Of a stretch of DNA of 64,000 nucleotides, positions 23,301 to 33,026 are shown in pieces. The DNA comes from Stictocephala bisonia. Taxonomy: Eukaryota; Arthropoda; Insecta; Hemiptera; Membracidae. Made by a program: the position numbers and the translations under genes. Where the stretch lies: the NCBI GenBank assembly GCA_035578905.1, contig JAQJVL010000693.1:375813-439812 (forward strand), written 5' to 3'. Position 1 is the first letter of the stretch; each line of letters opens with the position of its first letter. The notes under the pieces were generated by a model that saw nothing but the letters and a program-made list of their open reading frames with translations, was not told the DNA's origin and made no database searches.

Positions 23301-24754
23301 TATTGTCATGGTCGTATTTAGCGTAGAATAGATTGTTGGATAGCACAACAGAATTGCTAGTCATCACCAAAGACTATTTCAGTGCAAAAGTTGATTGTTC
23401 AAAGTGGTAGACAATAATTTATTTATTCTAAATATTTTTTATTTTATTTAGTTAGTAACTGTATTCTTTATTATCCATTTTATGAATTTATTTGCACTTG
23501 AATTGTATATATTTATAAAACAATAGCTATTGTATAGACAAATAATTAAATTTGGTAAGCTATTGAGGAAACGTGGTTAAGTACACATTGCATGTATTAA
23601 ACACTTAATGAAAGCATTCCTTGCCAACTTTTGTTTGTTACAATAGCACTTCCAATGCACAAACTCTATTTCTGCACGTTAACTCAGCACTGCAACCTCA
23701 CTTTAGCATACTTCTTATGATATTCTAATATAAGTGAATTTATTAATTGGAAATATATATTTTAATACCGTATTAAAGGGTTCCATTCATGAATCTTTTG
23801 TATGCAAGTAAAGTAAACATCATTTCATGGGTTGGACAAATGCCTAAAACAATAAAATTTCTTTACTGATATATAATTGGAAATAATATGGCTTTTTAAC
23901 TGTTTTAATTATTTTGTTTAGATTATTTAATATTTACATTATATCTTTAAATTGAGCATTATAAATTTATTAAATGACTTGAACAATACCCCATTTTGAA
24001 AAGGAGATTCTAGATATTTAAAATTTTAACTAGCCCATTGTTAAATGGAATGAATAAATTTTAAAGTTTACTCTTTAACTTGTATGAGAAATTTAAACTA
24101 GTTTTGAAAATATAAATAGTAAACATATATAAAATACGGAACATTTAAGATAAAAAAAATTTTAACTGGTATATTGTGTGAATGTCTGTTCTACAACAAC
24201 AATTGTGTAGCCCACAGAGCACTATGAGCACTGTCATGTAGCCCAGGGGTAACAATGGTGATGGCCTTCTTTCTTTGACTTTCAGAATTTCCATGCACAC
24301 TTGAATTCCACCGCGTGATTATACTTAAGGGCTAGGAGCAGGGACCATTAGACTGGTAGAATGTTGTAGTCATGTTTGTGTGTGGGGGTAGCGAGATCGC
24401 GAGCACCGAAGGAGTTCCTCGTCCCGACGGCGGCGGCCCAAGGAGACAAACACCTTCCAGGACCTCCAGATCCCAAGCGTGAGCAATCATGGTGCCACCA
24501 TCAACAGAATCAGTTACTACAACAAGGCCTACCCTCTGCCCGAGTCGACTCCTCCGTCCTACTTCTGTCCAGCTCCTTCGCTCAAACATCGCTTCCATCC
24601 TGAGCCCGAGCAAAATGGGAGGTCAGATCGCTCGTATTACGACTTCAATACGATGTTAGCTAAGCCACATCGTGACCAATTTAGTCAGAGGACAATGCCT
24701 TTAAGACATTCTTATCACTACCAGCCTCACAGCATTGATAAAGCTGAAATTTAA
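2800..24754 (+). CDS. Ig-superfamily single-pass membrane receptor, 3' part (8 exons)
   Basis: Eight GT-AG exons join without a phase error: 2800-3060, 6030-6326, 8937-9130, 9912-10044, 14150-14263, 20993-21026, 22794-22947 and 24392-24754. Together they give 515 residues plus TAA. The order is three Ig domains, one transmembrane helix (exon 5), a Cys/Lys-rich juxtamembrane stretch (RAEKCCFN) and a cytoplasmic tail of about 190 residues ending KAEI. Ig domains 1 and 2 show the B-strand Cys, core Trp and YxC of the fold; domain 3 lacks the F-strand Cys. There is no fibronectin III domain before the membrane. This suggests a cell-surface adhesion or recognition protein. An IRM/Kirre-nephrin-like family is plausible, but I do not recognise the exact orthologue. 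The first exon begins in phase 1, so signal peptide, promoter and upstream Ig exons lie before the window. Confidence 0.85.
3655..4022 (-). mobile_element. TIR/MITE-like element, copy A (left end lost)
   Basis: The reverse complement of about 3660-3910 aligns with the interior of 10299-10740, including 'TTTGATCAAGAATAAA', 'GAATTGCTTTGC' and 'GAAGTTTTTATTTTCAC'. Its right end, GGATTAAAACCAACAT..CGACAGCCTC, matches the terminal repeat of copy B. No matching repeat is visible at the left end, so the copy is truncated or decayed. It lies in intron 1. Confidence 0.6.
5217..5245. repeat. A-run followed by (TA)n microsatellite
   Basis: A run of about 13 A is followed by about ten TA dinucleotides. 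Simple sequence in intron 1. Confidence 0.8.
5630..5815 (+). repeat. Dispersed repeat, copy 1 (paired with 20725-20905)
   Basis: Shares 'CTGGCTATTGGGCT', 'TTAATAAAT', 'TTCTGAGG', 'GATGACTACACTC' versus 'AATGACTACACTC', 'TCATCTACACTC' and 'CTCATATT..CCCATAT' in the same order and orientation as 20725-20905. Family not recognised; intronic. Confidence 0.55.
6030..6326 (+). CDS. Exon B: Ig domain with N-glycosylation sequon
   Basis: The acceptor is GTTGTGCAG and the donor GTAGGT, phase 1-1, 297 nt. It has ATFNCEAEG (B-strand Cys), YQWLQR (C strand) and GEYVCRVVN (F-strand Cys). An NVT sequon sits just before the F strand. It is a second complete Ig domain. Confidence 0.85.
6327..8936 (+). other. 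Intron 2, no further gene seen
   Basis: AT-rich intron. Apart from the dispersed repeat at 7960-8280 I see no coding, RNA gene or clear element. Short open frames here have no domain signal. Confidence 0.6.
7960..8280 (+). repeat. Dispersed repeat, copy 2 (paired with 2380-2680)
   Basis: Diverged second copy of the repeat at 2380-2680, same orientation, with the shared blocks in the same order. Confidence 0.5.
8937..9130 (+). CDS. Exon C: first half of third Ig domain
   Basis: The acceptor is TTCTGTTTAG and the donor CAG|GTATTT; phase 1 in, phase 0 out, 194 nt. It reads APQILREGGED to YHAQDLIQ, with RQVVCADPRP (B-strand Cys) and LVWEWGSL (C-strand Trp). The domain is completed by the next exon. 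Confidence 0.85.
9912..10044 (+). CDS. Exon D: second half of third Ig domain
   Basis: The acceptor is GATACAG and the donor G|GTTCGT; phase 0 in, phase 1 out, 133 nt. It reads DEREDCYEARLN to RYSVRLAVR. Where an Ig F strand normally has DSGxYxC, this has DSRNYFMF with no Cys. The only Cys in this exon is early, in REDCYEA. Confidence 0.85.
10299..10740 (+). mobile_element. ~440-bp TIR element (MITE-like), copy B
   Basis: The left end (TAGAGTCTACAGAGGCTGTTG...CCATAAGAACA, partly degenerate) is the inverted counterpart of the right end (GGTTCTTATGGGATTAAAACC...CAGCCTCCATAGAATCTTA), giving terminal inverted repeats of about 55 bp. The interior is non-coding. Copy A at 3655-4022 has the opposite orientation. 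It lies in intron 4, just after exon D. Confidence 0.75.
10741..14149 (+). other. Intron 4, mostly featureless AT-rich DNA
   Basis: About 3.4 kb of AT-rich sequence with a poly(T) run near 12123-12148. I see no exon, RNA gene or intact element. Confidence 0.6.
14150..14263 (+). CDS. Exon E: transmembrane helix and juxtamembrane Cys
   Basis: The acceptor is TTGTCCACAG and the donor A|GTAAGTG, phase 1-1, 114 nt. It encodes EPIAMTTLISLAGACFVM followed by FLLCILCGVYCV, a hydrophobic span of about 25 residues. The stop-transfer side is RAEKCCFN. Several Cys in and just after the helix could be palmitoylated (inference). Confidence 0.9.
16432..17365 (-). pseudogene. Non-LTR (LINE, Jockey-like) reverse transcriptase fragment
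   Basis: On the minus strand, in order and across several frames: VLGP and INDIA, then LYFFADDTSL (RT catalytic box, about 17246-17275), YQWLEENSLCINATKTKL, VNYLGVTFDRNLNFSNHIK, FRLQKRAV.IVFHLARSQSC, EKGILTFPSIYI and LFNSLPQYIKN. These are the ordered C-terminal RT motifs of insect Jockey/CR1-type LINEs. Frame changes and stops make it dead. It lies antisense in the intron between exons E and F. The 5' part, including the G.PQG box, is missing. Confidence 0.85.
17304..17348. repeat. A45 homopolymer inside the LINE fragment
   Basis: An uninterrupted run of 45 A, read as poly(T) on the LINE strand. It sits between VLGP and INDIA, exactly where RT has its short F/L-rich stretch. Being a multiple of three it keeps that frame open as poly-Phe. 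Confidence 0.9.
17570..20709. repeat. 66-bp minisatellite, ~47 tandem copies
   Basis: The unit runs from CGTTTATTAGTTACGGTTTT through CTTCACTAATATACTCATAC to the ACAATTGTATTGGGATGTAC block, period 66 bp. Variants differ mainly at TTACGG/TTATGG and CTTCAC/CCTCAC. A 792-bp (12-unit) block is duplicated: the same 1-bp deletion (GGTTTTTTCAC) occurs at 18469 and 19261, and the same insertion (GGTATTTC) at 18996 and 19788. Because 66 is a multiple of three and the unit lacks stops in some frames, long frames appear on both strands; I treat them as artefacts. It lies in the intron before exon F. Confidence 0.97.
20725..20905 (+). repeat. Dispersed repeat, copy 2 (paired with 5630-5815)
   Basis: Same ordered words as 5630-5815, starting right where the 66-bp array ends. 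The array may therefore have grown beside or inside this element. Confidence 0.55.
20993..21026 (+). CDS. Exon F: 34-nt cytoplasmic micro-exon
   Basis: Strong polypyrimidine acceptor (TTTTTTTCTTTCAG) and donor AAAG|GTAAAT. Phase 1 in and phase 2 out join exons E and G in frame. It encodes RRGDFRPTDLE. Confidence 0.75.
21027..22793 (+). other. Intron between exons F and G
   Basis: AT-rich. The only oddity is a short 'ACTGGGCAAC' word at about 21746 and 22006. No gene or element recognised. Confidence 0.55.
22794..22947 (+). CDS. Exon G: cytoplasmic tail segment
   Basis: The acceptor is TTTTACAG and the donor ATGAAG|GTGAGG; phase 2 in, phase 0 out. It encodes EKSELESTGRKTPKIDG to SPEAMK, rich in Ser, Thr and Pro. 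If the donor is not used, the frame runs 14 more codons to TAG at 22990-22992 (ending QPPTRV), an alternative shorter tail. Confidence 0.85.
22948..24391 (+). other. Last intron, possible alternative 3'UTR
   Basis: If intron retention or early polyadenylation occurs here, the frame stops at 22990-22992. An AATAAA lies near 23851. A second acceptor-like TTCTTTGACTTTCAG at 24271-24285 leads in phase 0 to an early TGA, so it is not part of the main form. Confidence 0.4.
24392..24754 (+). CDS. Exon H: last coding exon, C-terminal tail
   Basis: The acceptor is TGTGTGGGGGTAG, phase 0, and the frame is open to TAA at 24752-24754. It starts RDREHRRSSSSRRRR and continues with Tyr-containing segments (ISYYNKAYPLPEST, RSYYDFNTML) that could be phosphotyrosine or SH3/PPxY-like docking sites (inference). 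It ends HSIDKAEI. The basic start suits a membrane-proximal or nuclear-targeting patch. Confidence 0.85.
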   Translation, partial: RDREHRRSSSSRRRRPKETNTFQDLQIPSVSNHGATINRISYYNKAYPLPESTPPSYFCPAPSLKHRFHPEPEQNGRSDRSYYDFNTMLAKPHRDQFSQRTMPLRHSYHYQPHSIDKAEI

Positions 24755-26580
24755 CATTGAAGTCATCACATTTTATCACTGTATAATATGTTTGTATTTT
24801 CAAAATACTAATGATGTTGAATGGCTAAAACCAATTTCATTGTGAGTAAATTGTACTTATATTTCATTATATTAATGGATACTATTAAGAATGTTTACAT
24901 TTAATTTTATTAGATTAACCGCTTAAATAAAAATTATACCTTATTATTGAAAAATATGTTATACAAAACAATTAACTGAATAACCTAATAATATTGGAAT
25001 TACTACATAATCTATGTTAAGAGTATGTGGATCTAAAAACCCTACGTAAAAAACCGTAGTTACAAAAATTTAACAACTAAAATGCTTTGTGTTTTGAATA
25101 TATTTCTATGAATGCTACATTTTTCCAAAATAGATATTCATTTGCTATTAATATTTATGAAATACTTTTTCAAGGAAACTAAAGTTTATAAAATTTAAAC
25201 TAAGCAATTCAAAATATAATTGTTTAAATGACATTTTTAGTTCTATGATTCTTGCTTTAATTGACATCATTGATACTAACTTTTTTGTTCTAAAGTTGGT
25301 AGTTTTATAATCATTTGTTAAATAACTTTTAAGAATGGAAAGGACTATGAGTGATTTGCCTATGTTTTGTATAAAAAATACCTAATTAGAAAAAGTGATA
25401 CATAATGTTTTGTAATTAAACTGTAATGCCTTAGTGATGATGTTATATTTGTGTATTGTTTATGTACATTGTTGTATTATGTTTGAAATATAGTTGTAGA
25501 ATTTATTTATTAAGTTGCTAAAAATATCCCTTTATGACTGTTACCATAAATACTATTAATACAAATATTTGCGAATTGCTGATCAGAATATATTGTAGAA
25601 TTGTAGACATATAAACTAATAAATAATTATTAAATTTTTTATTAATTAGCAAAAATAATTTGATAATATATTTATCCAACCATGACACATGCGTTGCTTG
25701 GATAGTGTTAAAAATATTTTTTTTATGACATCATTAAATCTTTCTAGTTAATATTTATTTTAAATTATTGATTTAGGTCAGTAATATTGTATAAGTAATG
25801 TGTTTTCAATGATTTAAATTGTTTAAGCAACATAAAATAATTTTAATACTGAGGTAAAGTTCTCATTCAGTAAATATTAGAAAATTTTTACATGCAAATT
25901 CTTTCACTTTTACATACATTTATATTCAACAGAACTACTCAATTTAAGCAAATTCATAATAATACTGTATAAGTTAAATTTTTATAAATATTATAAAAAT
26001 ATTATAAAAGGTAGGGTTAACATATTTAGTTAATATGTATGAATGATTTACTAAGCTGTTATATAAACTAAAATTACAATTATATATTCATATATTTATA
26101 AATGAATTCAATAAAATGACAGTTGAATAAACTATTTAAATTATTACTTTAGGGTCATTTTTAGTAAAATTATTTGTTAATTTATTTTAGATTGTTAGAG
26201 ATGAACAATACAGATGCTTCGGCAATGTTTTGTAGTTTTCTATGTAAATATTTTGTGTAAGCTTTGTAATTGTAAATGGATGTCCTGCAGGGGCTATTGT
26301 ACAGGGAACAAAACACAATGAACTGACTGTACCTCTCCTCTGTATTGTACAGATATTAGACTATACTACAATGATCACATGTAAAGTGTATTTGATCAAT
26401 TTTGTAAAAGTACCTTGGTTGATCTATTGTAAAAAACATTGTGTTGTGATCATAGTGCTACACTTTGTAAATAACCATTTTATTGTCTCCTTGTTTTAGA
26501 TTTATATTTTAAAACGTTTGTTTTTTAACGTTAAAGAATGTCTTGAATTTGTAATAAATATGAAAATTTGCCATTACAGT
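24755..26580 (+). other. 3' untranslated region of the Ig receptor gene
   Basis: AT-rich, without coding. AATAAA hexamers occur at 24926, 26110 and 26554 among others. The 26554 site is the last good one before the LINE fragment, so the transcript may end near 26580. The end is inferred, not seen. Confidence 0.5.
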
Positions 26581-26879
26581 GTATTTAAATTAATGATTTC
26601 CTTTAACCTAGCTTTCAGATGCAGTTTTTATTTAGGTCCTCAGATTGTTTAATACAATTTTGATTAAAGAACTCTTCTTTTTGACAATTCTAACATCAAT
26701 TTTATAAATTGAGCATTATATATATATATATATTGTATATCATGTTTACATCCAAGGGAATTCCTCTTACTCAGATCAATCATCAAGAATACTTTAGTCT
26801 AAATTACAAAGAATACTATGAGACAATATCAATAATGGCATTGACAATAACAATAGAAAATAATAGATTTTTGGTCTAA

Positions 26880-27840
26880 TATATTATCCTCAAACAAATT
26901 CATCTTAGCTGTAAACGCTTTTTTCTCAAATATTTTAAAGTTCTTCCTTAAGTCTGTCTAGTTTGTGAATGTTTTTTTCTGGTTTTTTGATAATTCATTT
27001 CCTGATACCATTTCAAGTCAGAGATTTATCAAAAAAGCTGTTTTGATGTTTGGTATTTGTAGTTGAGAACTATGTCTGGTTGGGTAGTTATGTGTTGTGC
27101 TATAGGTCTAAAAACACTAATATGAGATTTAAGAAAAAGGAGTGTATGGAGAAGGTAAACTGAGAGGAATGGAAGTATTTCAGAAATTATAGCACTTGTC
27201 ATTGCCCTAAGAATTATTTTTAAGGCTAAAAATAGTTTTAATATTATAATAACTACCCGAGAAGACAATACCCTTAGTTATATGAGAATCTGTAATGTGT
27301 ATGCGTAATGAATAAACCATTTTCAGGGTCATGCTATCAACAATTTTAAAAATATGGAAGACTATAAAAAACCTTAGATAACTTATTCTGGAGTTGTCTG
27401 AAATGCTTAAGGCATTTAAAGCACGCATCCACCTGCAGTCCTAAACAGTTGAAAGTGCTAGAAAATTAATTCACAGAGTTAATAAGATTTGCCTATAAGA
27501 TTTGTTGTGATACTAGTAATTGGGGTGGAATATAAGATTGAGATTTTGTCTTAGTTAAATTTTAAACCATTTATGAAAAACCATGTCTCCATTTAACAAA
27601 CAGTCTTCTTTAATGCAATTTTCAATAAATCAATGTGCTTAATTGTTACGTGCAATGATGTGATCTGTATACAAAACTACACTGAAATGAATTAAATTAT
27701 AATGCAAATAATTTGTGTATATAGAAAAACAAGAGTAGACCCAAAATTGATCCTTGAGGAAAACCAACTGAAGATAATTTATAGAAAGATTGATGACTAG
27801 TAATGCCAGTACTTTGTTATCTGCAATATACATAAGATTT
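26880..27840 (-). pseudogene. Second LINE reverse transcriptase fragment, decayed
   Basis: On the minus strand VGFPQGSILGLLLFFYI (about 27717-27768) matches the RT G.PQGS.LGPLLF box. It is followed by LYTDHIIAR (degenerate Y/FADD box), WFFINGLKFN, then LALKIILRAMTS...LPFLSVYLLHTLLFLKSHI, the usual C-terminal order. Many stops and frameshifts. It has the same orientation as the fragment at 16432-17365 and may be the same clade. Confidence 0.75.
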
Positions 27841-28730
27841 TAGAAGGTTAAAAAAATCTCCCACAAAACTGCACTTTTGTAGTTTATGCATGATAATGAG
27901 AATAACTAACTTCAACATTTTTAATGAAACTACAAAATATCTCTACAGTTTATTCTCTTTTATATAAAGCATTAATTTATTTCCTTTGTAAGTTAAAAAG
28001 TAGCAAGAGAAGTTGATTTAACAGCTTGCAAACCGAACATATTATGAAGTAAACAGTTTATTAACAGTTAAAAATTAAGTCATTGTATCGAAAATTAGTC
28101 GTTCAAAAACCTTTGAAAATGAGAGGAAAAGAGTGATTGGTGTGTTGTTATTAATGTGTGAGGAGTTGCCTGTTTTCAATATTGGAATTGTGCGTCCTTA
28201 TTTACTCAGCTGTGGAAAAATCACCTTCATGAAAGGCCAGTTGAAAATATATGTGAGATATTGCTTTTGTACATGATTTAAAAAGGCAAGAAGGAATGGC
28301 ATCTCAAACAGAGAATATATCAGGTAAGTTTGAGACCTTGGATTATATACTCAACCTCGGATTCGGAGTCATTAGTAAGAATAAAACAAGGTAACTGACT
28401 ATATAGGCATTAATCTGAGGTGTTTTGTGAGGTATTCAAATGGGATCTAGGAAATTGATGGAAATGTTCATTGAATATTTCTGAAATCAGTTAGTGATTG
28501 TTAACATTTGTTTTGTTCATTACAATTTTTGTGATAAGAGATTTGAATTAAATACACCTATTTTATATTATGGTTAATTATATGAAAGGTTTGCCTATAT
28601 TTTAACTCCCTATTCTTGGTGAAGTCTAATTTTGTATTAGATCTATTTGCCCTGTCATAAAGGTGGAAAGCTTCTTCACTGTACTTATCACATGCTCACT
28701 TTGGAAGTTGCAAGTACCATTTGACAGTTA
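27841..28730. other. Intergenic, nothing recognised
   Basis: AT-rich sequence with no coding, RNA or repeat structure that I can support. Confidence 0.5.
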
Positions 28731-28790
28731 AACCAAACTGATGATATTAAGAGCAATACAACATGCAACATGCTCTTAGACAAATACGTA
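28731..28790. repeat. Isolated copy of the 72-bp hairpin unit
   Basis: Contains ACTGATGATATTAAGAGCAA and CATGCAACATGCTCTTA, matching the units at 29073-29680 but about 340 bp upstream of the array. Confidence 0.6.
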
Positions 28791-29072
28791 AATCCTTGAC
28801 TATCCGCATTGAAAATCAGACGAAAATAGTTTGTTTGCTAGATAAAACTACAACAAACCGAAAGCGCCGTTCAGCTTCATAACGCAAATCCCGAACATGC
28901 GTGTCAGACTTTTGCATCTTAAATATTACAGGCGCTGTTCATTAACTTGTGCCTTATTTACTATTGTACCTATTAACCGAGATTTAGCACTAAAATGTTA
29001 GCAGGCCTGACATGTTTTCACCAAAGTGGTGACGTAGGCTTAAGTGGTCCGTCTCATTAATATTTAAATTAG

Positions 29073-29680
29073 TCTGATGGTGTTGTTAGGAGCAATACAT
29101 CATGCAACACGCTCTTAACAACAGATTGTTCTGACACAATTTAGTCTGATATTGCTGTTAAGAGCGATACATCATGCAGCATGCTCTTAACAACATAATG
29201 TTCTGTCACAACTTAGTCTGATGGTGCTGTTAGGAGCAATACATCATGCAGCACTCTCATAACAACATATTGTTCTGACACAACTCAGTCTGATGGTGTT
29301 GCTAAGAATAATACATCATGCAGGACGCTCTTAACAACAGATTGTTCTGACACAACTTAGTCTGATGGTGCTGTTAGGAGCAATACATCATGCAGCACGT
29401 TCTTAACAACAGATTGTTCTGACACAACTTAGTCTGATGGTGTTGTTAAGAACAATACATCATGCAGCACGCTCTTAACAATAGATTGTTCTGACACATC
29501 TTAGTCTGATGGTGTTATTAAGAGCAATGCAGCATGCAGCAATTATTTATCAACAGAATGATCCCTCACATTAAGATTAAATTTAGCCTGATTGTGTTTT
29601 GAAGAGCAAGTTAACATGCAGAATGCTCTTAAAAACAGTGATTTGTAACAATAAGCTTAAATTTAGTTTGACGGTGTTGT
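29073..29680. repeat. 72-bp tandem repeat, ~8 copies, each a hairpin
   Basis: TCTGATGGTG-type starts occur at 29073, 29145, 29217, 29289, 29361, 29433 and 29505, exactly 72 bp apart, with a decayed one near 29587. Each unit carries TGTTAAGAGC and, about 17 nt later, its reverse complement GCTCTTAACA, so each can form a 10-bp stem. Confidence 0.93.
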
Positions 29681-29900
29681 AACAAAAACTAATTTACGAC
29701 ATATCAGCACCTATAGTTGCTTTCAAAGATATATTGACAACACCAAAAATGTATATGCTTGTTTGAATTGGAGAAAAATAAATAAAATGGATTGGCATTT
29801 TAACTCTATATCATTAAGGATAATATGTACCTTTGTGGTGTACCGTGCTATAGATAGTGGATTGCTATATAAATTACAGAACAAACACCAAAACATTCTC

Positions 29901-30130
29901 CCATACACGTTCAGTGGTGTGGGCCTACCCGCCCTCCCATACACGTTCAGTAGTGTGGGCCCACCCGCCCTCCCATACTCGTTCAGTAGCGTGGGCCCAC
30001 CCGCCCTCCCATACACGTTCAGTAGTGTGGGCCCACCCGCCGACCCATACACGTTCAGTGGTGTTGGCCCACCCACTCACCCATACACGTGCAGTGGTGT
30101 TGGCCCACCCACCCTCCCATACACGTTCCT
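29901..30130. repeat. 36-bp GC-rich minisatellite, 7 copies
   Basis: CCATACACG (or a variant) occurs at 29901, 29937, 29973, 30009, 30045, 30081 and 30117, exactly 36 bp apart. The unit includes GTGTGGGCCCACCC. As 36 is a multiple of three, it gives frames of a 12-residue repeat on both strands; I do not call these genes. Confidence 0.95.
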
Positions 30131-30950
30131 ATGCTACATTTAAACTACTACTTCATTGACTATTTAAGTGCAACAAAGCTGTAATAATGGAATGTTTTAC
30201 TATTTAAAAATATAACTAAACGTCAAAACAAATCTGTTTTAATTTTAAATACTGTTATAGACAGAATACATGCTTTAAAATATAAGACCTTTAATGGCAA
30301 GATAAATCAACAAGCCAGACAGCCTATTTACTGCAGCCACCAATTCAATTAGTAGTTCCTGGCTAAGTTGTGGCGGAGAAACCACAGACAACCTCCTGCT
30401 AACACCAACTTCCTTCAGGTGACCTTTTGTCCTCTGTGAAATACTCAGATTGAACAAATAATTTATGATGTAGACAACAAGCAAGTATAAACGTGCATAC
30501 TGCACTTGATTGAATGTTGATTAGAATGGTTAAATCATTGATTTGACTAATCAATGGTTATATTCAGCTTGTGAAGATCTATGGAGCATATGTATCCTCA
30601 TTTCTATCATTAATAAATATACAGGGTTGCTAAAAAATCTTAGAATGGTCTAATAACTTCTGTACTTGTAAATACAAACATAAACTTTGTACAGTGACAT
30701 AGGGCATAAAATTTAACTTTTTATGCAATCAGTAGCCCTTCACTTCCTCAGGGAGATGGCTTGTAAGGAGTCGGTTGAAAATCTTATATGTATAAGTCGT
30801 TGTGCTACCATTTTATGGGTCCTAATTTTTAGAACGTCATGCCACAAATTAGATTCAAAAGATTAATTCTAAACAAAATGTCAATAATTATCTTATATGC
30901 AAGTTCAAGAATGACTTAATTTACTGTAATCATATCAGATGAATCTAGAA
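30131..30950. other. Intergenic; older repeat used as LTR element target
   Basis: From about 30620 the sequence starts with an 'ATACAGGGTTGCTAAAAAATC' type end and looks like a dispersed transposon-derived repeat. After the LTR element a similar 'CATAAGGAGTCAGTAGAAAA' word (40645) recalls 'TAAGGAGTCGGTTGAAAA' at 30765. Family not assigned. Confidence 0.35.
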
Positions 30951-30954
30951 AACG
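30951..30954. repeat. Target-site duplication AACG (left)
   Basis: AACG directly precedes the 5' LTR and also directly follows the 3' LTR at 40565-40568. Confidence 0.9.
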
Positions 30955-32972
30955 TGTACCGGGTCTTGGACCGGTACAGTTTCGTTTTTTTCGTCGTTGT
31001 CTGCCAGGCTGCCTGAGATTCGCTCACGCCCGGCGATCCGCTTACTTTGGTAGCCGTTGGCCCGGTTCCGTTAAGTTCCGTGTTCCAGAAGCTTCGGTCC
31101 GCTTGGCCAGCCTTCTAGTTGGTTCGAGCTGTTCTGTGGGTCTGCGGAGGTTAGTCTTGTGCTGTCTGCCGATCAACTAACTATGCGTGGCTGAGAGACA
31201 CGTTAACGTAAGTGTTCTTTTGTAAGTTTTAATATTTAATCACCCTTTTGGTGAGAATATTTTGTTTCCATCATATTAATCGTTCTTGCTTGTGTTTTAG
31301 GGTTTTGTTAAATTTGTATTTTCTTTGTCTAGTTTAGTTAACCTATGTGTGAGCCATGTGCTCCAGGTTACAGGTTTACCAGTAAATGCTTTTTATATCT
31401 GCCTTTATTTTCAATTGTAATTCTGTATAATGTTTTGTTGAGCCTTTTTACAGTTGTAGTTACCGATTTACCATATTTTCTGTTCATTGACAATAACCTA
31501 GCCTATAGGTGTAATTTGCTTTTCAGGTTATAACTATTGCTCATGTATCCATAGCCTCATTTTCAGTTTGTCCTTTAAAGTTCATATACGCAATTTATTC
31601 TTTGGTAATTTGTTAACTTGTAATTGGTTAAATTGTAAGTTGTTAAATATTCCATAGCCTAAAGTTAATCTTTCACTGTCTTGTTGCTCCAATCATGTAT
31701 AAGTTTGTCTCTTCATGTTAAGTTTGGCGAAATCATGCACACTTATATTTAGTTGTTATGTGTTATTTTTGTAAAAGGGTTTGGCTGTTCTATTTTTTAA
31801 TGTGCTGTGGTCTGGTTGCAGTCCAGGGTCCTTGAGTGGGACTTTCAACCCTCAGCCGGTCGTCCGGGCAATGTTCTATCATCTTCACTGCTAGCCTGGC
31901 CTGAGGACCATGTTGGAGCCTGGAGTCGCCCGCTACCCGCTCTACATCTTTAGGGTACAAGTCTTCTGTCCTCAGGTCAGTGCGTTCCTTATTTTTCCCG
32001 GCGGCTGAGCTGGGGGTGATTTGTGAAAAGAAAAATAAATAAATAAAAAAGAAATATAGAAGAAGAAAAAAATGATTATGGAACTGTATGTGGCCTAGGC
32101 CTAAAACTTGAACTTTAACAGTGATGCAACACAGCCATGGGGACATTGCTAGATATCTATATATTTCGAATTTCAGAAAAAAAAAAGAAGAAAACGTTGA
32201 TATTTATTGTTATTAGTTTAATTAGTTTATTTCTTGTTACATTTGTTTAGATTTTTATATTTGTTAGGTCCCCATTATTCAATCCTGTTATTATTTATTT
32301 ATATGCTTAGGCCTAGTCATTGTTATTTATTTTTTGTTAAGTGTATTAGGGGGGGATTTTGAAGTGAATTTTTACTCGAACGGTACCGTGTTATATTTTT
32401 TTTTAAATTGTTTAATTTTTAAACTCACCAAAAGGGGATTATTGTGCTTTTAGTTTTTAATTCGGAGCTGCCCAGGGATTCCGGCTTACTCCCTGGCCCG
32501 GTGGAATCAAGGGATGTGTGGGCTAAATTGCCGGTTTAAATGTTGTGATCCAAAAGTTTTCTAAATTTTCACTTTTATTTGGGGCTTAATATTTTTCTTA
32601 CGTTTTGGGGTGTCTCAGGCTAAACTGCAGATAGGCCATACACCATACAGTTGATTAATTGTTAAATTTTATTATTTGTAGAGTTTGTGGTATTTATAGC
32701 GTTTGTTATTATTGTGTATTATCTTGTTAATTTTAGTGTTTGTTATTTATTTAATTACGAATTAATATTGTGGCCTTCTGCCTATTTTATATTGTGGCCT
32801 TCTGCCGTTTTTGTTTTATTGTTTTTTTACTTGGTAATAAAAAGTAGTTTTGCTCAGCTGCCGAGTTTTATTTTGGACCCTCCAACTGCCACCCGTGATC
32901 CCATCGCTCGACTTGGTTTGAGCCATCCCCCGGTTGGCACGCTTTCCAGCTTTGGTGGGGGGATGGGTCTCA
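30955..32972 (+). repeat. 5' LTR (2018 bp)
   Basis: Begins TGTACCGGGTCTTGG and ends GGTCTCA. Same length as the 3' LTR and offset by exactly 7592 bp along its length. AATAAA at 32836-32841 is the likely polyadenylation signal, putting the R/U5 boundary in the last ~130 bp. The 118-residue and 62-residue frames inside it are not genes. Confidence 0.97.
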
Positions 32973-32974
32973 AT

Positions 32975-32992
32975 TGGTAGCAGAGCGTGGTT
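32975..32992 (+). promoter_or_regulatory. Primer binding site, initiator tRNA-Met type
   Basis: TGGTAGCAGAGCGTGGTT starts 2 nt after the LTR CA. The complement of the 3' end of animal initiator tRNA-Met plus CCA begins TGGTAGCAGAGGATGGTT, so 16 of 18 positions match. Minus-strand DNA synthesis is probably primed here. Confidence 0.7.
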
Positions 32993-32995
32993 GCC

Positions 32996-33026
<31 letters not shown>

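Noticed and set aside
24271..24331. Acceptor-like TTCTTTGACTTTCAG before 24286 as start of the last exon
   Set aside because: In phase 0 it stops at a TGA within 11 codons; the acceptor at 24390-24391 gives a long, phase-correct tail.
29073..29680. Regular repeats with spacers, CRISPR-like at first sight
   Set aside because: The whole 72-bp unit repeats, including the 'spacer', and the context is clearly eukaryotic.
29723..30159. Frames of about 100-126 codons on both strands with PYTFSSVGPP repeats
   Set aside because: By-product of the 36-bp minisatellite; open on both strands.
31790..32146. 118-codon minus-strand frame, found again at 39382-39738
   Set aside because: Inside the LTRs, identical in both, no domain; not a separate gene.
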